Positions 40,216 to 50,689 of a stretch of 64,000 nucleotides of DNA are shown here, piece by piece. Each line of letters opens with the position of its first letter. Positions within the stretch are counted from its first letter, which is position 1. Below the pieces are notes generated by a model. It was not told the origin of the DNA and made no database searches. It saw only the letters and a list, made by a program, of their open reading frames with translations. Origin of the DNA: Cyanobacteria bacterium SIG27 (GTDB taxonomy: Bacteria; Cyanobacteriota; Vampirovibrionia; Gastranaerophilales; Gastranaerophilaceae); assembly GCA_015152565.1 (NCBI GenBank), contig SUTT01000001.1, forward strand, positions 25,224 to 89,223, given 5' to 3'. The position numbers were made by a program, and so were the translations under genes.

Positions 40216-42807
40216 ATGTTTGAACTTAAAGAATATCAAAAGAAAACATTAAATACATTAAAAGCTTACCTAGAACAAGTTAGATATAACGGTGCAGAAG
40301 GTGCGTATCACAAGTTAAAAGAATGCACTGCATATAACAAGATTAAAAATCTTGAGCAAGTGCCGTATGTGTGTTTAAGACTTCCAACAGGTGGTGGTAA
40401 AACTTACCTTGCTTCACATACAATTCCTATTGTTGCTCATACATATCTTGAGACAGAAACTCCAATGGTGCTATGGTTCTGTCCTACAAATACAATTAAG
40501 ACTCAAACCATAGAAACATTAAAGAATCCTAGACACCCTAATAGAGAGGTGTTAGAGCATGCTTTTGCTGGAGATATTCTTGTTTATGATATTGAAGATT
40601 ATGCTAATGTAAGAGCTCAAGATATTGAAGGTAAGTGTTGTGTATTTGTTTCAACATTCCAAACATTTAAAATTACTGATACTAATGCAAGAAGAATATA
40701 TGCTCATAATGAAAACTTAGAACCACATTTTAGTAAGATTCAGAACTTGCAAAACATTGAAGAGTTAGAGCGTATTGAAGAAGGTGAAGATAAAGGTAAG
40801 GTAAAATATTCTTTTGCTAACTTATTAAATATTCATAGACCTATTGTAATTGCTGATGAAGCTCATAATAATTCAACAAAGTTAGCTTATGAAATGCTAA
40901 AAAGGGTTAATCCATCTTGTATAGTTGAATATACTGCAACGCCAGCAAGCAATTCAAACATACTTCATCATGTGTGTGCGATGGAACTTAAAGTAGAAGA
41001 AATGATTAAGTTACCCATTATTCTTACTGTTCACCAAACTTGGGAACAGTCTATTGCTGGTGCTATACAAGCAAGAAAAGGTTTAGCTGAACTTGCACAA
41101 AATGATAGTAGTTATATTAGACCTATAATGCTTATTCAAGCTGAAAGTAAGGAAAAAGAAGTTACAGTAGATGTAATTAAGAAATATCTTGTAGAACAAG
41201 AAAATATTGATGAATACAAAATTGCTATTGCAACTGGAGACCAAAGAGAATTAGATGGTATCAATATCTTAGACCCTAAGTGTCCGATAGAATATGTAAT
41301 TACTGTTGAAGCCTTAAAAGAGGGTTGGGATTGTTCTTTTGCTTATGTATTCTGTTCCGTAGCAAGCAGACATTCTACTAAAGATATTGAGCAATTATTA
41401 GGTAGGGTTTTAAGAATGCCTTATGCTAAAACAAGAGAACAAGAAGAATTAAATAAAGCCTATGCGTTTGTTTCTAATACAACTTGGCAAGATGGAGTAG
41501 CTCAACTTAAAGATAGACTTGTTGAAATGGGCTTTGAAGAAACAGAAATACCAGATACTATTCAAGGTAAATTACCGGTTTTATTAGGTGGTAATGAAGA
41601 GAAGAAAACTATAACGCTTAATGTATCTGAATTTGATTTAAAATTATTTACACCAGAAGAACAGACTAAAATAGAGGTTAAAGAAACAGCTATTGGTAAA
41701 GTTGTTTCAATAAAAGATGATGTTGATATAACACCAGAACTTGAAGAAAAGATTATTCAAGCTACACCAAAACAAGAAAGAAAATCTGTGGAAGTTAGTT
41801 TAAAGGTTGAACTAAGAAACCGTGTTGTATATGAGAGAAGATACCCTTCTCAAGAAGGTAAGCCATTTAAGGTTCCACAATTACAATTATTTGTTGATGA
41901 TGATTGGACTAAAGATTATGATGAATACTTTATAGACCGCAGTGGTAAATGGTTGCTTGAATATCCAGCCACACTTACAGAGGGTGAATTTAGAATTAGA
42001 AGTACAGGAGCTTCAATTTCAATAGATATTAATGGTAATCACATTGAAGATAGATATATTCAAGAAACTCTTGCTTTAAACTTTGGTGATACGCAAACAG
42101 ATTGGACTATTCCTAAGTTAGCAATATGGGTTACTCAACAAATTCCAGATAACTCTATAGCTCAACAAGTGCAAGTTCATTTCGTTAGACAGTTGCTTGA
42201 AAACTTATGTATTGATAGGGGTATAGCATTAAATGATTTTTTAAGAACAAAATTTATTTTAAAAGATGCTATAAGAGATAAGATAATTGAGTATAAACAT
42301 AAAGCTGAACAAACAGGCATGCAAAGAACTTTGTTTGATACTGGAGCAAAACTACAAACTGATTTTAATTACAGTATAGACTTTACTGGCAAGTATTATG
42401 TTCCAACAACTGCATATAGAGGAACTGCATTTAATAAGCATTATTTCCCTCAAGTAGGTGATATGAATAAAGAAGAAGTTGAATGTGCAAGAATTATAGA
42501 TAATCTACCTGAAGTTGAATATTGGGTTAGAAATATAGAAAAACACTCATACTCTTTCTTCTTACCAATGGCTAATGGAAATTTCTATCCAGACTTTGTT
42601 GCTTTATTAAAAGATGGTAGAGTTCTTGTTGTTGAATATAAAGGTGAGCATTTAGTTACAAACGAAGATTCTAAAAATAAAGATGCGATTGGGCAACTAT
42701 GGGAAAAATCTAGTAATGGTAAATGTTTGTTCGTAATGGCTACCAAGAAAGATGAAAAAGGTTTAACCTTGCCAGAACAGATACAGAAAAAAACAATTTT
42801 GATTTAA
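40216..42807 (+). CDS. type III restriction endonuclease subunit (Res), SF2 helicase + PD-(D/E)XK
   Basis: LPTGGGKTYLAS Walker A; ADEAHNN; YPDFVALLKDGRVLVVEYKGEH nuclease motif. Confidence 0.93.
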   Translation: MFELKEYQKKTLNTLKAYLEQVRYNGAEGAYHKLKECTAYNKIKNLEQVPYVCLRLPTGGGKTYLASHTIPIVAHTYLETETPMVLWFCPTNTIKTQTIETLKNPRHPNREVLEHAFAGDILVYDIEDYANVRAQDIEGKCCVFVSTFQTFKITDTNARRIYAHNENLEPHFSKIQNLQNIEELERIEEGEDKGKVKYSFANLLNIHRPIVIADEAHNNSTKLAYEMLKRVNPSCIVEYTATPASNSNILHHVCAMELKVEEMIKLPIILTVHQTWEQSIAGAIQARKGLAELAQNDSSYIRPIMLIQAESKEKEVTVDVIKKYLVEQENIDEYKIAIATGDQRELDGINILDPKCPIEYVITVEALKEGWDCSFAYVFCSVASRHSTKDIEQLLGRVLRMPYAKTREQEELNKAYAFVSNTTWQDGVAQLKDRLVEMGFEETEIPDTIQGKLPVLLGGNEEKKTITLNVSEFDLKLFTPEEQTKIEVKETAIGKVVSIKDDVDITPELEEKIIQATPKQERKSVEVSLKVELRNRVVYERRYPSQEGKPFKVPQLQLFVDDDWTKDYDEYFIDRSGKWLLEYPATLTEGEFRIRSTGASISIDINGNHIEDRYIQETLALNFGDTQTDWTIPKLAIWVTQQIPDNSIAQQVQVHFVRQLLENLCIDRGIALNDFLRTKFILKDAIRDKIIEYKHKAEQTGMQRTLFDTGAKLQTDFNYSIDFTGKYYVPTTAYRGTAFNKHYFPQVGDMNKEEVECARIIDNLPEVEYWVRNIEKHSYSFFLPMANGNFYPDFVALLKDGRVLVVEYKGEHLVTNEDSKNKDAIGQLWEKSSNGKCLFVMATKKDEKGLTLPEQIQKKTILI

Positions 42808-42869
42808 ATTGGAGAGATGAATTTATTCGTAAAATAGTATAAACATTATTATTATGCTATACTCAAAAC

Positions 42870-43043
42870 ATGCAAAATACTTATACTTTCGAACAATTTC
42901 AAAAATTAAATGAAGTTCTTTCAATGGTAAAAGAATGTTTAAAAGATTTTGACAATCAAAACAATTTCGAAAGTCGTTGTCAATTGCGAAGAACTGTTGG
43001 AAGCTTATTATTCTTTAATGTTTTATGGAAGTATTTTATCTAA
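42870..43043 (+). CDS. possible small protein, 57 aa (not in ORF track)
   Basis: MQNTYTFEQFQKLNEVLSMVKECLKDFDNQNNFESRCQLRRTVGSLLFFNVLWKYFI*; no clear SD. Confidence 0.3.
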   Translation: MQNTYTFEQFQKLNEVLSMVKECLKDFDNQNNFESRCQLRRTVGSLLFFNVLWKYFI

Positions 43044-43859
43044 AAATTCTTTTATTTCGTCTTGTTCTGTAATTCCAGCGGTTATGCCGGCAGCATAGGT
43101 TGCATTGTCTGCTCTTTGTAATTTAACCGACTCTTGAAATTTAGAAAAATATGCATCTTTTTGATATATTTTACTAGCGGCTTCATTGGCTGCGCTGTGT
43201 GCTTCTTCTGCTGTTTTGCCTAGACTTATGCTTTCTTTATATACGGCATTATAGCTATTTTCTATAGCTGCCCAAGTGTCATCAGCAAATTTGGTGGCTT
43301 TTATTGCGTCAACACCAGTTTTTATTTGCTTTGCTCCGGCTGCTAATAATATAGCATCTTCTAGTCCATCTTCAAGATTGCCACCGATATTATACAGAGC
43401 TTCTTTGATTTCTTCATCATCTCCATTGGCATCTTTGATGTTGTCGATTTCTTCGCCAATTTCTTTTGCTTGGTTATATAGTCCAACGCCTCCCATTGTG
43501 GCTAAAATTCCACCAGAAATAAAAGGACCGATGTATGGTATCATTCCTATGGCAACTACGCCTAAACCCAGCGTTACTCCTGCTCCAACTGTTAAAGCGC
43601 CTTTAACGGGGTCGTTTTTAAACATTTCTATGCTATCTTTGACTTTATTAACTAAATTGTCTTTTGCGCCTTGAAAAACAATTTCTGCACCTTGCGCAAA
43701 ACCAATACCTGTTTCAGTGCTGTTTACTTGTTTGTTATTTGAATTAAAAGATAAAAGTGGCTCATCTGTGTTTTGAGGTTTTTTGGTTCCTGTATCGTAT
43801 TTGTTATATACAATTTGGGGTTCTCGTGTTTGTAAAGTTGGTTTTTGTGTCATTTTCAT
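43023..43859 (-). CDS. hypothetical protein with hydrophobic hairpin
   Basis: GALTVGAGVTLGLGVVAIGMIPYIGPFISGGILATMGGVGLY; N-terminal IVFQGAKD. Confidence 0.6.
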   Translation of the reverse strand: MKMTQKPTLQTREPQIVYNKYDTGTKKPQNTDEPLLSFNSNNKQVNSTETGIGFAQGAEIVFQGAKDNLVNKVKDSIEMFKNDPVKGALTVGAGVTLGLGVVAIGMIPYIGPFISGGILATMGGVGLYNQAKEIGEEIDNIKDANGDDEEIKEALYNIGGNLEDGLEDAILLAAGAKQIKTGVDAIKATKFADDTWAAIENSYNAVYKESISLGKTAEEAHSAANEAASKIYQKDAYFSKFQESVKLQRADNATYAAGITAGITEQDEIKEFLDKILP

Positions 43860-44013
43860 ACTCTTTCAATAACGTCTTCTATTGTATATAAAGTATATAA
43901 ATGATATATAATTGTTTTTTTTGAAAAAATAGCTTAATAAAAGTTAATAATATAAATATTGAAAACTATCTTACAAACAATTGTGGTCGCAATTTGCGAC
44001 CACAATGAACTGT

Positions 44014-44598
44014 TTAATTATGTTGAGAACTATATTCCATCAATTCTTCTTCTAAAAACATTGCCTGCATATAAGCATCAGAATCGTTTATTCCACTTTC
44101 AACTAAATCATTATAAATTGAATTAAGAGCACCCTCACCACGTGGTAGTGTTTGAGGTTGTGTGGTTAAAATAAGTCTATCGCCATCAGGGCTTTGAGTT
44201 AAGGTATAAGGTTCTTTTGTGCGCTCAATTAATTCATTTACTTGTTTATCACGTGTTGCAGCGTGTTCTTCATAAGCAATATCTAAAAAATCGCAAGCGC
44301 CATAATATTCTCCTGCTCTAATATTTGCATCATCCCATTGTGCAACAAATTCGTATGCTTCTTTTGCTTCTTTTCCAGATAAAACATAAAAGCCGTTTTT
44401 TGTTTCCCAATATGTTACTTTTTCATCCCAAGGAGAAGTAGATGTTGCATCATCAAAAATTTCTCTAACTTGTCTTTTAAAGCTATCGCTGATTGGTTCT
44501 TTAGTGTATACGCCATTTGCAGCAACTTCGATTTTCTTTGCAAGTTTTTCGTTTTGTACTTTTATTGTTTTTCCAAAACTAATAGGATTTATTTTCAT
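44014..44598 (-). CDS. hypothetical protein with MKINPISFG N-terminal tag
   Basis: Start moved to 44598 with SD gaggtg. Confidence 0.6.
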   Translation of the reverse strand: MKINPISFGKTIKVQNEKLAKKIEVAANGVYTKEPISDSFKRQVREIFDDATSTSPWDEKVTYWETKNGFYVLSGKEAKEAYEFVAQWDDANIRAGEYYGACDFLDIAYEEHAATRDKQVNELIERTKEPYTLTQSPDGDRLILTTQPQTLPRGEGALNSIYNDLVESGINDSDAYMQAMFLEEELMEYSSQHN

Positions 44599-44635
44599 TT
44601 TCACCTCACAACATTTATTATACATTAATTAAATT

Positions 44636-45835
44636 TTACCCTAAAATATCCTTAACCAAATTTGGCGGTAGGGGCATAGTTTCATCTTTATTTATTATAA
44701 ATTTCTTTTCAAAATCAGATAAATCATCACGCTCAAATAAACCATTTAACCAGCTTGTGGTTGAAGCGCTCCAAGAGCTAAATTGTTCAAAAAATAGTGA
44801 TATAATTTTTTCTTGATATTCAAAATATTTTCTTTCTTCAGTTGATAAATCTGCATAATTTAAAACGTTATTAATAAAATCAAGCTGGCTTTTTGCTTTT
44901 TGAACAGTTAAATCCCAGTTTCTTATAGCTGCACTAGGAATATTTCTATAATTTACTGCAGTATCGGAATGCTCAAAAGTATAAAGGCAGTCAATTCTTC
45001 TTGCTTCGTTTTCTATAACTAAATCAGATGGATTTTTTAACACTTTTGAATAATTTTTCTCAAAATCAATTGCACTTAACGAGTCTTTCTTCTGTGTTTC
45101 TAAAAATTGCGCATGGCGCTTATAATATTCACCTTTTGCAACTAAGTAATTTTTAAAATATTTTTTTGGATTTTCGCTGCTTTTAGCCCAAGTTTGAATG
45201 CAATCAGGAATGCCATTATGTTCAAGATTTACAACATTACTTTTTAAAACAAATTCAGGATAAATAAAACCATCAAAAGTATCTCCTGTTTTAAAAGCTC
45301 CTCCTTCGCCAAAATCAATTAATCCAATGCCTTTTGAGCTAAAAAGACAATTTTGCATATTTAAATCACCATGTAAAACACCTGATTTATCAAGTTCTAG
45401 TAATAAATCAAAAAATTGTTTAAAATCTTTAGGATTTTTTAAAACTCTTTTTTCACCATCAACAAATGTTGAAACTAAAATATCGCAATTTGAACTTGGG
45501 TGTTGAAAGTATGTTACAAACCTTTGGCAGTTTATTCCTTTTGGAACTTGTTTTAGGGTTTGTGCTTCGTTTTCAAATTTAAATTCAGGATTTCTTGCTA
45601 CTTTAATAACGTAACTTTTATTATCTTTATCATATTTATAAACTACACCTTTAAAGCCTGCTTCGCTTAGCGGCATAGCTGTTTCAATCGTATTTATAAT
45701 TTCATTTCTTGATATTTCGTTTTTGCCTGAAAAAGAAACAGTATCTTTTGGGAGAATGTAGTTAAATTTCGCCTGTGCTGGTTTTTTGTTGAAGTTTTTG
45801 TGTGCAGAAATTAAACTTACTGAATTTATTAGCAT
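44636..45835 (-). CDS. protein-kinase-like protein
   Basis: GVLHGDLNMQNCLFSSKGIGLIDFGEGG catalytic loop and DFG; ATP-lobe VVYKYDKDNKSYVIKVAR. Confidence 0.65.
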   Translation of the reverse strand: MLINSVSLISAHKNFNKKPAQAKFNYILPKDTVSFSGKNEISRNEIINTIETAMPLSEAGFKGVVYKYDKDNKSYVIKVARNPEFKFENEAQTLKQVPKGINCQRFVTYFQHPSSNCDILVSTFVDGEKRVLKNPKDFKQFFDLLLELDKSGVLHGDLNMQNCLFSSKGIGLIDFGEGGAFKTGDTFDGFIYPEFVLKSNVVNLEHNGIPDCIQTWAKSSENPKKYFKNYLVAKGEYYKRHAQFLETQKKDSLSAIDFEKNYSKVLKNPSDLVIENEARRIDCLYTFEHSDTAVNYRNIPSAAIRNWDLTVQKAKSQLDFINNVLNYADLSTEERKYFEYQEKIISLFFEQFSSWSASTTSWLNGLFERDDLSDFEKKFIINKDETMPLPPNLVKDILG

Positions 45836-45946
45836 GATTTACCCTTTTGAAAACGTTATTCATATAAAATGCGTAAAGAAAAAATTTTGCTATTGATAAT
45901 TTTTCTTGTTTTGTGGCATTAAAACATTACAAAATAAGGATATTTT

Positions 45947-46471
45947 ATGATTTTGCCAGCTTCAGGGAATAAAGAAGTAAATCAGATAAACCCTATACAA
46001 AATAAAGATAATAATTCAATTGATTATGCTAAAAAAATCGTCCTTGCAAATAAGGGTGAGTCCGGTTATTCGCCTATTTTTGATTTAGATGAAAACGGTA
46101 TAATTACACTTGATGAATTTAATAAATATTGCGAAGAAAATGGCGTTAGTGATGAAGATAAGCTAAGGCTTATGATGACAATGCAGTGTGCTAAAAACAC
46201 GCAAGCAATGACAGAAGAAAAGGAAGAGAATAATTCTCAAATATACGCTCGAAAAGGTGATGAAAAATATGTTGAAGAAATGGATGAAAATAGAGATTCT
46301 GTTGTAACTCATTATGAATATATGAAATATTGCCAAGATTATGCAAATTCAAAAGAAGATACAAAAGAAAAAACAAAAGATGTAAAGCCAGAATATAAAC
46401 AAGCGCTTGAAAGCTATTTAAATAATGATAGTGAAATTGAAGCAGAAATAAAAGTAGAAACACAAGCATAA
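45947..46471 (+). CDS. EF-hand-like calcium-binding hypothetical protein
   Basis: DLDENGIITLDEF and DENRDSVVTHYEY. Confidence 0.65.
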   Translation: MILPASGNKEVNQINPIQNKDNNSIDYAKKIVLANKGESGYSPIFDLDENGIITLDEFNKYCEENGVSDEDKLRLMMTMQCAKNTQAMTEEKEENNSQIYARKGDEKYVEEMDENRDSVVTHYEYMKYCQDYANSKEDTKEKTKDVKPEYKQALESYLNNDSEIEAEIKVETQA

Positions 46472-46505
46472 AAATAGCTCCTTATATATTAAGGAGCTAT
46501 TTTTT
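46472..46505 (+). terminator. terminator
   Basis: aaaatagctccttatatattaaggagctatttttt. Confidence 0.75.
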
Positions 46506-46518
46506 ATTGATTTATTAA

Positions 46519-47055
46519 TTATTGAAAATATCTTTTTAATAAACCTTTGAATGCTGCGCCGTGACGAGCTTCATCTTTTGCCATTTCATGAACTGTATCA
46601 TGGATTGCATCATAGCCAAGTTGTTTTGCTCTAACAGCGATATCTAATTTAGCAGCACATGCGCCAGTTTCAGCGTCAACTCTTGCTTGTAGGTTTTCTT
46701 TTGTTGAAGCAGAAACCACTTCGCCTAATAATTCAGCAAATTTTGCAGCGTGTTCTGCTTCTTCAAAAGCTATTCTTTTATATGCTTCAGCAACTTCAGG
46801 ATACCCTTCTCTGTCTGCTACTCTAGACATTGCTAAATACATGCCAACCTCTGTGCATTCACCCATAAAGTGGTCTTTTAAGCCTTTTGTAACTTCTGCA
46901 TCTTCAACAACGCCGTCACCCACGTGGTGTTCGCAAGCAAAACCAGCGTTTTCTTCCATTTTATTAAATTTAGTTGCTTTACATAATGGACAAATTTCTG
47001 GTTGATTTTCTTGTTCAACTGTCCAACCGCAAACTGCACATACCCATTTAGCCAT
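46519..47055 (-). CDS. rubrerythrin with N-terminal rubredoxin-like domain
   Basis: [30 protein letters not shown]; two ExxH motifs ([18 protein letters not shown]). Confidence 0.92.
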   Translation of the reverse strand: MAKWVCAVCGWTVEQENQPEICPLCKATKFNKMEENAGFACEHHVGDGVVEDAEVTKGLKDHFMGECTEVGMYLAMSRVADREGYPEVAEAYKRIAFEEAEHAAKFAELLGEVVSASTKENLQARVDAETGACAAKLDIAVRAKQLGYDAIHDTVHEMAKDEARHGAAFKGLLKRYFQ

Positions 47056-47069
47056 TTTTAATTCTCCTA

Positions 47070-48095
47070 TTAAACTGATAACTTTTTAATTATTTCTTCT
47101 TTAAATTCGCTTGTAGTGGAATTCCCACCTAAATCTTTAGTTAAAATCTTTCCTTCTTTGAGGACTTCAAATAATGCATTTTCAATGCTTGAAGCAGCAT
47201 TGTTTTCGCCAATATAATTTAGCATCATAATTGCACTTCTTAATAACCCTGATGGGTTTGCAATGTTTTGCCCTGCAATATCAGGAGCGGAACCGTGCAC
47301 TGCTTCAAAAATAGCGCAAGATGTACCAATATTAGCGCTTTGAGCTAGACCAAGTCCGCCAATTAAACCGGCGCAAAGGTCTGAAACGATATCTCCATAT
47401 AAGTTAGGCATAACCAAAACATCAAATTGACTTGGTTTTTGAACTAGTTGCATGCATAAATTATCAACAAGAATTTCATGGGTTTCAATGTTTTGATAAT
47501 TTTTAGCAACTTCACGAAATGTGTTTAAAAACATTCCATCAGCAAGCTTTGAAATATTTGCTTTGGTAACTACGCCAACTTTAGTTCTGTTGTTTTTAAT
47601 TGCATATTGAAATGCAAAATCGCAAATTCTTTCACATCCTTTTTTGGTGATTAATTTAATGCCGTGGATTGTTTCGTCATCTATTTTATGCTCAATTCCA
47701 GCATAAATATCTTCTGTGTTTTCCCTGATGATAACTAAATCAACATTAGAAAAAGGTGTTTTAACGTTTGGAAGATTTTTTGATGGTCTAACATTTGCAT
47801 ATAAATCAAAATGACGTCTTAAACCAACATTTACTGATTTAAACCCTGTTCCGATTGGGGTTGTAATTGGCGCTTTTAAACAAATTTTATTTTTTTCAAT
47901 TGATTTAATTGTAACTTCTGGAATTGTATCTTGATATCTTTCATAAGCTCTTGCACCTGCTAATTGCTTATCCCAATTAATTTTAACTCCTACAGCGTCA
48001 ATAATTTCAACAACTGCTTGAGTAATTTCAGGACCTATGCCATCGCCATCAATTAAAGTTATATCATATATTTTAGACAAGTTGAAAATCTCCAT
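47070..48095 (-). CDS. isocitrate/isopropylmalate dehydrogenase family protein
   Basis: [49 protein letters not shown]. Confidence 0.9.
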   Translation of the reverse strand: MEIFNLSKIYDITLIDGDGIGPEITQAVVEIIDAVGVKINWDKQLAGARAYERYQDTIPEVTIKSIEKNKICLKAPITTPIGTGFKSVNVGLRRHFDLYANVRPSKNLPNVKTPFSNVDLVIIRENTEDIYAGIEHKIDDETIHGIKLITKKGCERICDFAFQYAIKNNRTKVGVVTKANISKLADGMFLNTFREVAKNYQNIETHEILVDNLCMQLVQKPSQFDVLVMPNLYGDIVSDLCAGLIGGLGLAQSANIGTSCAIFEAVHGSAPDIAGQNIANPSGLLRSAIMMLNYIGENNAASSIENALFEVLKEGKILTKDLGGNSTTSEFKEEIIKKLSV

Positions 48096-48585
48096 TTTTA
48101 TTTAAATGCTCAACTAAACCGCCATCTGCTAATAATTTAATCATAACGTCAGGCAAAGGCGTAATTTCAAGTTCTATATTTTTAGTTAAATCTTTTAAAA
48201 CACCTTTTTTAATATCAAGTTCAAGCTCATCTCCAGCGTCAATTTCATCTGTATTGCATTCAATTGCAAGTAAACCGATGTTGATTGCGTTTCTGTAAAA
48301 AATTCTTGCAAAAGATTTAGCTATAACTGCTCCAACACCTGCTATTTTTATAATCTGAGGAGCATGTTCACGGCTTGAACCTAAGCCAAAATTATTTCCA
48401 GCAACAACAAAATCGCCATGACGGACTTTTGAAGCAAAAGTTTCATCAGCGTCTTCTAAAACGTGTTTTGAAAATTCAACTAAATCATTTCTTAAATGAA
48501 AAAGTCTGCCTGGGGCGATATGGTCTGTTGAGATATTATCGCCGAATTTAAACGCTTTACCTTTTTTTATATGTTCTTGCGTCAT
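48073..48585 (-). CDS. leuD: 3-isopropylmalate dehydratase small-subunit-like (LeuD/aconitase swivel)
   Basis: FGDNISTDHIAPGR; VVAGNNFGLGSSREHAPQIIKIAGVGAVIAKSFARIFYRNAINIGLL. Confidence 0.9.
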   Translation of the reverse strand: MTQEHIKKGKAFKFGDNISTDHIAPGRLFHLRNDLVEFSKHVLEDADETFASKVRHGDFVVAGNNFGLGSSREHAPQIIKIAGVGAVIAKSFARIFYRNAINIGLLAIECNTDEIDAGDELELDIKKGVLKDLTKNIELEITPLPDVMIKLLADGGLVEHLNKNGDFQLV

Positions 48586-48636
48586 TTTTTACTCCTTAGT
48601 TACTAATTTAATTTTATAATATATTTTTTATTGTGT

Positions 48637-48652
48637 TGTTGTAACTACAACA
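48637..48652. promoter_or_regulatory. palindrome TGTTGTAACTACAACA, 51 bp upstream of leuD start
   Basis: One mismatch to the site at 54991-55006. Confidence 0.5.
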
Positions 48653-48654
48653 AA

Positions 48655-49251
48655 TTATCTAACTTTATTTTCTTCGCCTTTAACTAAACGAACAATGTTT
48701 TGTCTGTGAAGATAAATAATATAAATTGCTGCAATAGTGCAATATATAACATATCCTATTGGATTTTTAAAGAAATACATTAATATTGGCGAAATCGCAA
48801 GAGCAATAATTGAACCTAGGGAAACATATTTTGAAGTGTATGTTATTGTACCCCAAATGGCTGCAATAGCTAAACCAACAAAAAAGTTTAAAGCTAAAAT
48901 CGTTCCAACTCCGCTAGCTACTGATTTTCCACCTTTAAATTGTAAAAAGATTGGTTTAGAGTGTCCAACGATAACAAAAATTGAAGCTAAAACAGCGTTA
49001 ATTCCATAAGGGTCATTTGTTAAATATTTTGCTAATAATACTGGGGTTGCGCCTTTTAGGGCATCTAGTAAAAGAACAATAAAAAACCATTTTTTACCTA
49101 AAACCCTTTTAACGTTTGTTGCTCCAGTTGAACCTGAGCCAATTGTTCTAATATCTTGATTTGTTTTTGCTTTAACTATTAAATATCCTGTAGAAATTGA
49201 ACCAATTAAATATGCTCCAATAATAACTCCTAATGTTATCAAATATTCCAT
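48655..49251 (-). CDS. plsY: glycerol-3-phosphate acyltransferase PlsY
   Basis: GAYLIGSISTGYLIVKA; IRTIGSGSTGATNVKRVLG; GHSKPIFLQFKGGKSVASGVG. Confidence 0.95.
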   Translation of the reverse strand: MEYLITLGVIIGAYLIGSISTGYLIVKAKTNQDIRTIGSGSTGATNVKRVLGKKWFFIVLLLDALKGATPVLLAKYLTNDPYGINAVLASIFVIVGHSKPIFLQFKGGKSVASGVGTILALNFFVGLAIAAIWGTITYTSKYVSLGSIIALAISPILMYFFKNPIGYVIYCTIAAIYIIYLHRQNIVRLVKGEENKVR

Positions 49252-50577
49252 CTATTTATCTCCTTTTTGGCGGTAAGAAACAACAATTGGAGTTCCTTTG
49301 AAGCCAAAATTTTCTCTTAATTTTTTAGCTAAATATCTTTTATAATGGTCTTGAATTAAGTCTTTGTTATTAATGAAAATAACAAAAGTTGGAGGATTAT
49401 TTTTTGCTTGAGTTGAATAATATATTCTTAAATTCTTTCCTTTAATTGATGTTGGAGGATTTAAGTTATATGCTTCATTGATAACTTTGTTTAATAATCC
49501 TGTTGAAATTCTTTTTTCACGTTCAGCTTGTGTAACAGTTGCCATAGTGAAGATATTATCTAATCTTTGACCAGTTTTGGCTGAAATAAAGATTTTATGA
49601 GCGTAATTTAAAAATGGAACTTCACGTTCAAATTGTTCTTCATATTTATGCGTTTGAACATTTTTAACTAAATCCCATTTATTAAACGCTACAATTAAGC
49701 CGCAACCTGCTTCTTCGCAAAGTGAAGCGATTTTTTTATCTTGATCGGATATGCCTTCAGAGGCATCAATTACTAATAGTGCAACGTCACATTCTCTGAT
49801 TGCTCTGATTGCTCTATCAACTGCAAACATTTCAACGCCATAATCTACTTTTGATTTTTTGCGAATACCTGCTGTGTCAACAAGGCGATAAACTTTATCT
49901 TCAAAAACAATTTCTTCATCAATTGAATCTCTTGTAGTTCCAGATACATTTGAAACAATTGCTCTTTGTTTTTTTAATAAATTATTTAAAATTGAGCTTT
50001 TGCCTGCATTTGGTTTTCCAACAATTGCGATTTTTAATGGCTTATCGGCTTCATCTTCTTCGTTTTCTTCTTTTTGAGGGGTGATATCTTTTGTGATGAT
50101 ATCTAATAAATCGCCAACTCCGCCATCACCGTGGAGTGCTGACAAAAGATGCATATTTTCAAAGCCTAATGCCCAAAATTCGCTTGCTAAATCCACTTGG
50201 GCTTTAGAATCAACTTTATTTACAACCAATAAAACCTCTTTATCAATAGCACGAAGTTTATTAGCTATATCGTAATCATAAGGATTTAAGCCAGTTTTAG
50301 CGTCAACTACAAATAAAATCGTATCAGCTTCTTCAATAGCAAGTTCAACTTGAGCGTTGATATTTTTAACAAATTCATCTTCATTACCCTCAACGATACC
50401 ACCTGTATCAATTAGGATAAAGTTTTTATCTTGCCAAGTTGCATCAATATAAATTCTATCTCTTGTGATATTTGGTTTATCATCAACGATAGAAAATCTT
50501 TTACCTGCTATTCTATTTACCAGTGTGGATTTGCCGACATTAGGGCGTCCAATTATTGCAATAACTTTTTCATTCAT
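49252..50577 (-). CDS. der: GTPase Der
   Basis: Two GTPase domains: GRPNVGKSTLVNRI and GKPNAGKSSILNNL; KH-like C-terminus. Confidence 0.96.
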   Translation of the reverse strand: MNEKVIAIIGRPNVGKSTLVNRIAGKRFSIVDDKPNITRDRIYIDATWQDKNFILIDTGGIVEGNEDEFVKNINAQVELAIEEADTILFVVDAKTGLNPYDYDIANKLRAIDKEVLLVVNKVDSKAQVDLASEFWALGFENMHLLSALHGDGGVGDLLDIITKDITPQKEENEEDEADKPLKIAIVGKPNAGKSSILNNLLKKQRAIVSNVSGTTRDSIDEEIVFEDKVYRLVDTAGIRKKSKVDYGVEMFAVDRAIRAIRECDVALLVIDASEGISDQDKKIASLCEEAGCGLIVAFNKWDLVKNVQTHKYEEQFEREVPFLNYAHKIFISAKTGQRLDNIFTMATVTQAEREKRISTGLLNKVINEAYNLNPPTSIKGKNLRIYYSTQAKNNPPTFVIFINNKDLIQDHYKRYLAKKLRENFGFKGTPIVVSYRQKGDK

Positions 50578-50689
50578 AAAAAAATTATATTATAAAAAGA
50601 GTTTTTAAAAAAGATTTGAATAATTTTAATTTGTCCTTAAAGAAAAAATATGCGTATAATGTTAATAATTAGTTTTTATTGAGGAAATC

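Noticed and set aside
37308-43020. R-M operon as an integrative element at tRNA-Ser
   Set aside because: No integrase and no copy of the tRNA-Ser 3' end seen on the far side.
42870-43043. 57-aa ORF as an antitoxin-like gene linked to the R-M operon
   Set aside because: No clear SD and no recognisable family; kept only as a low-confidence feature.
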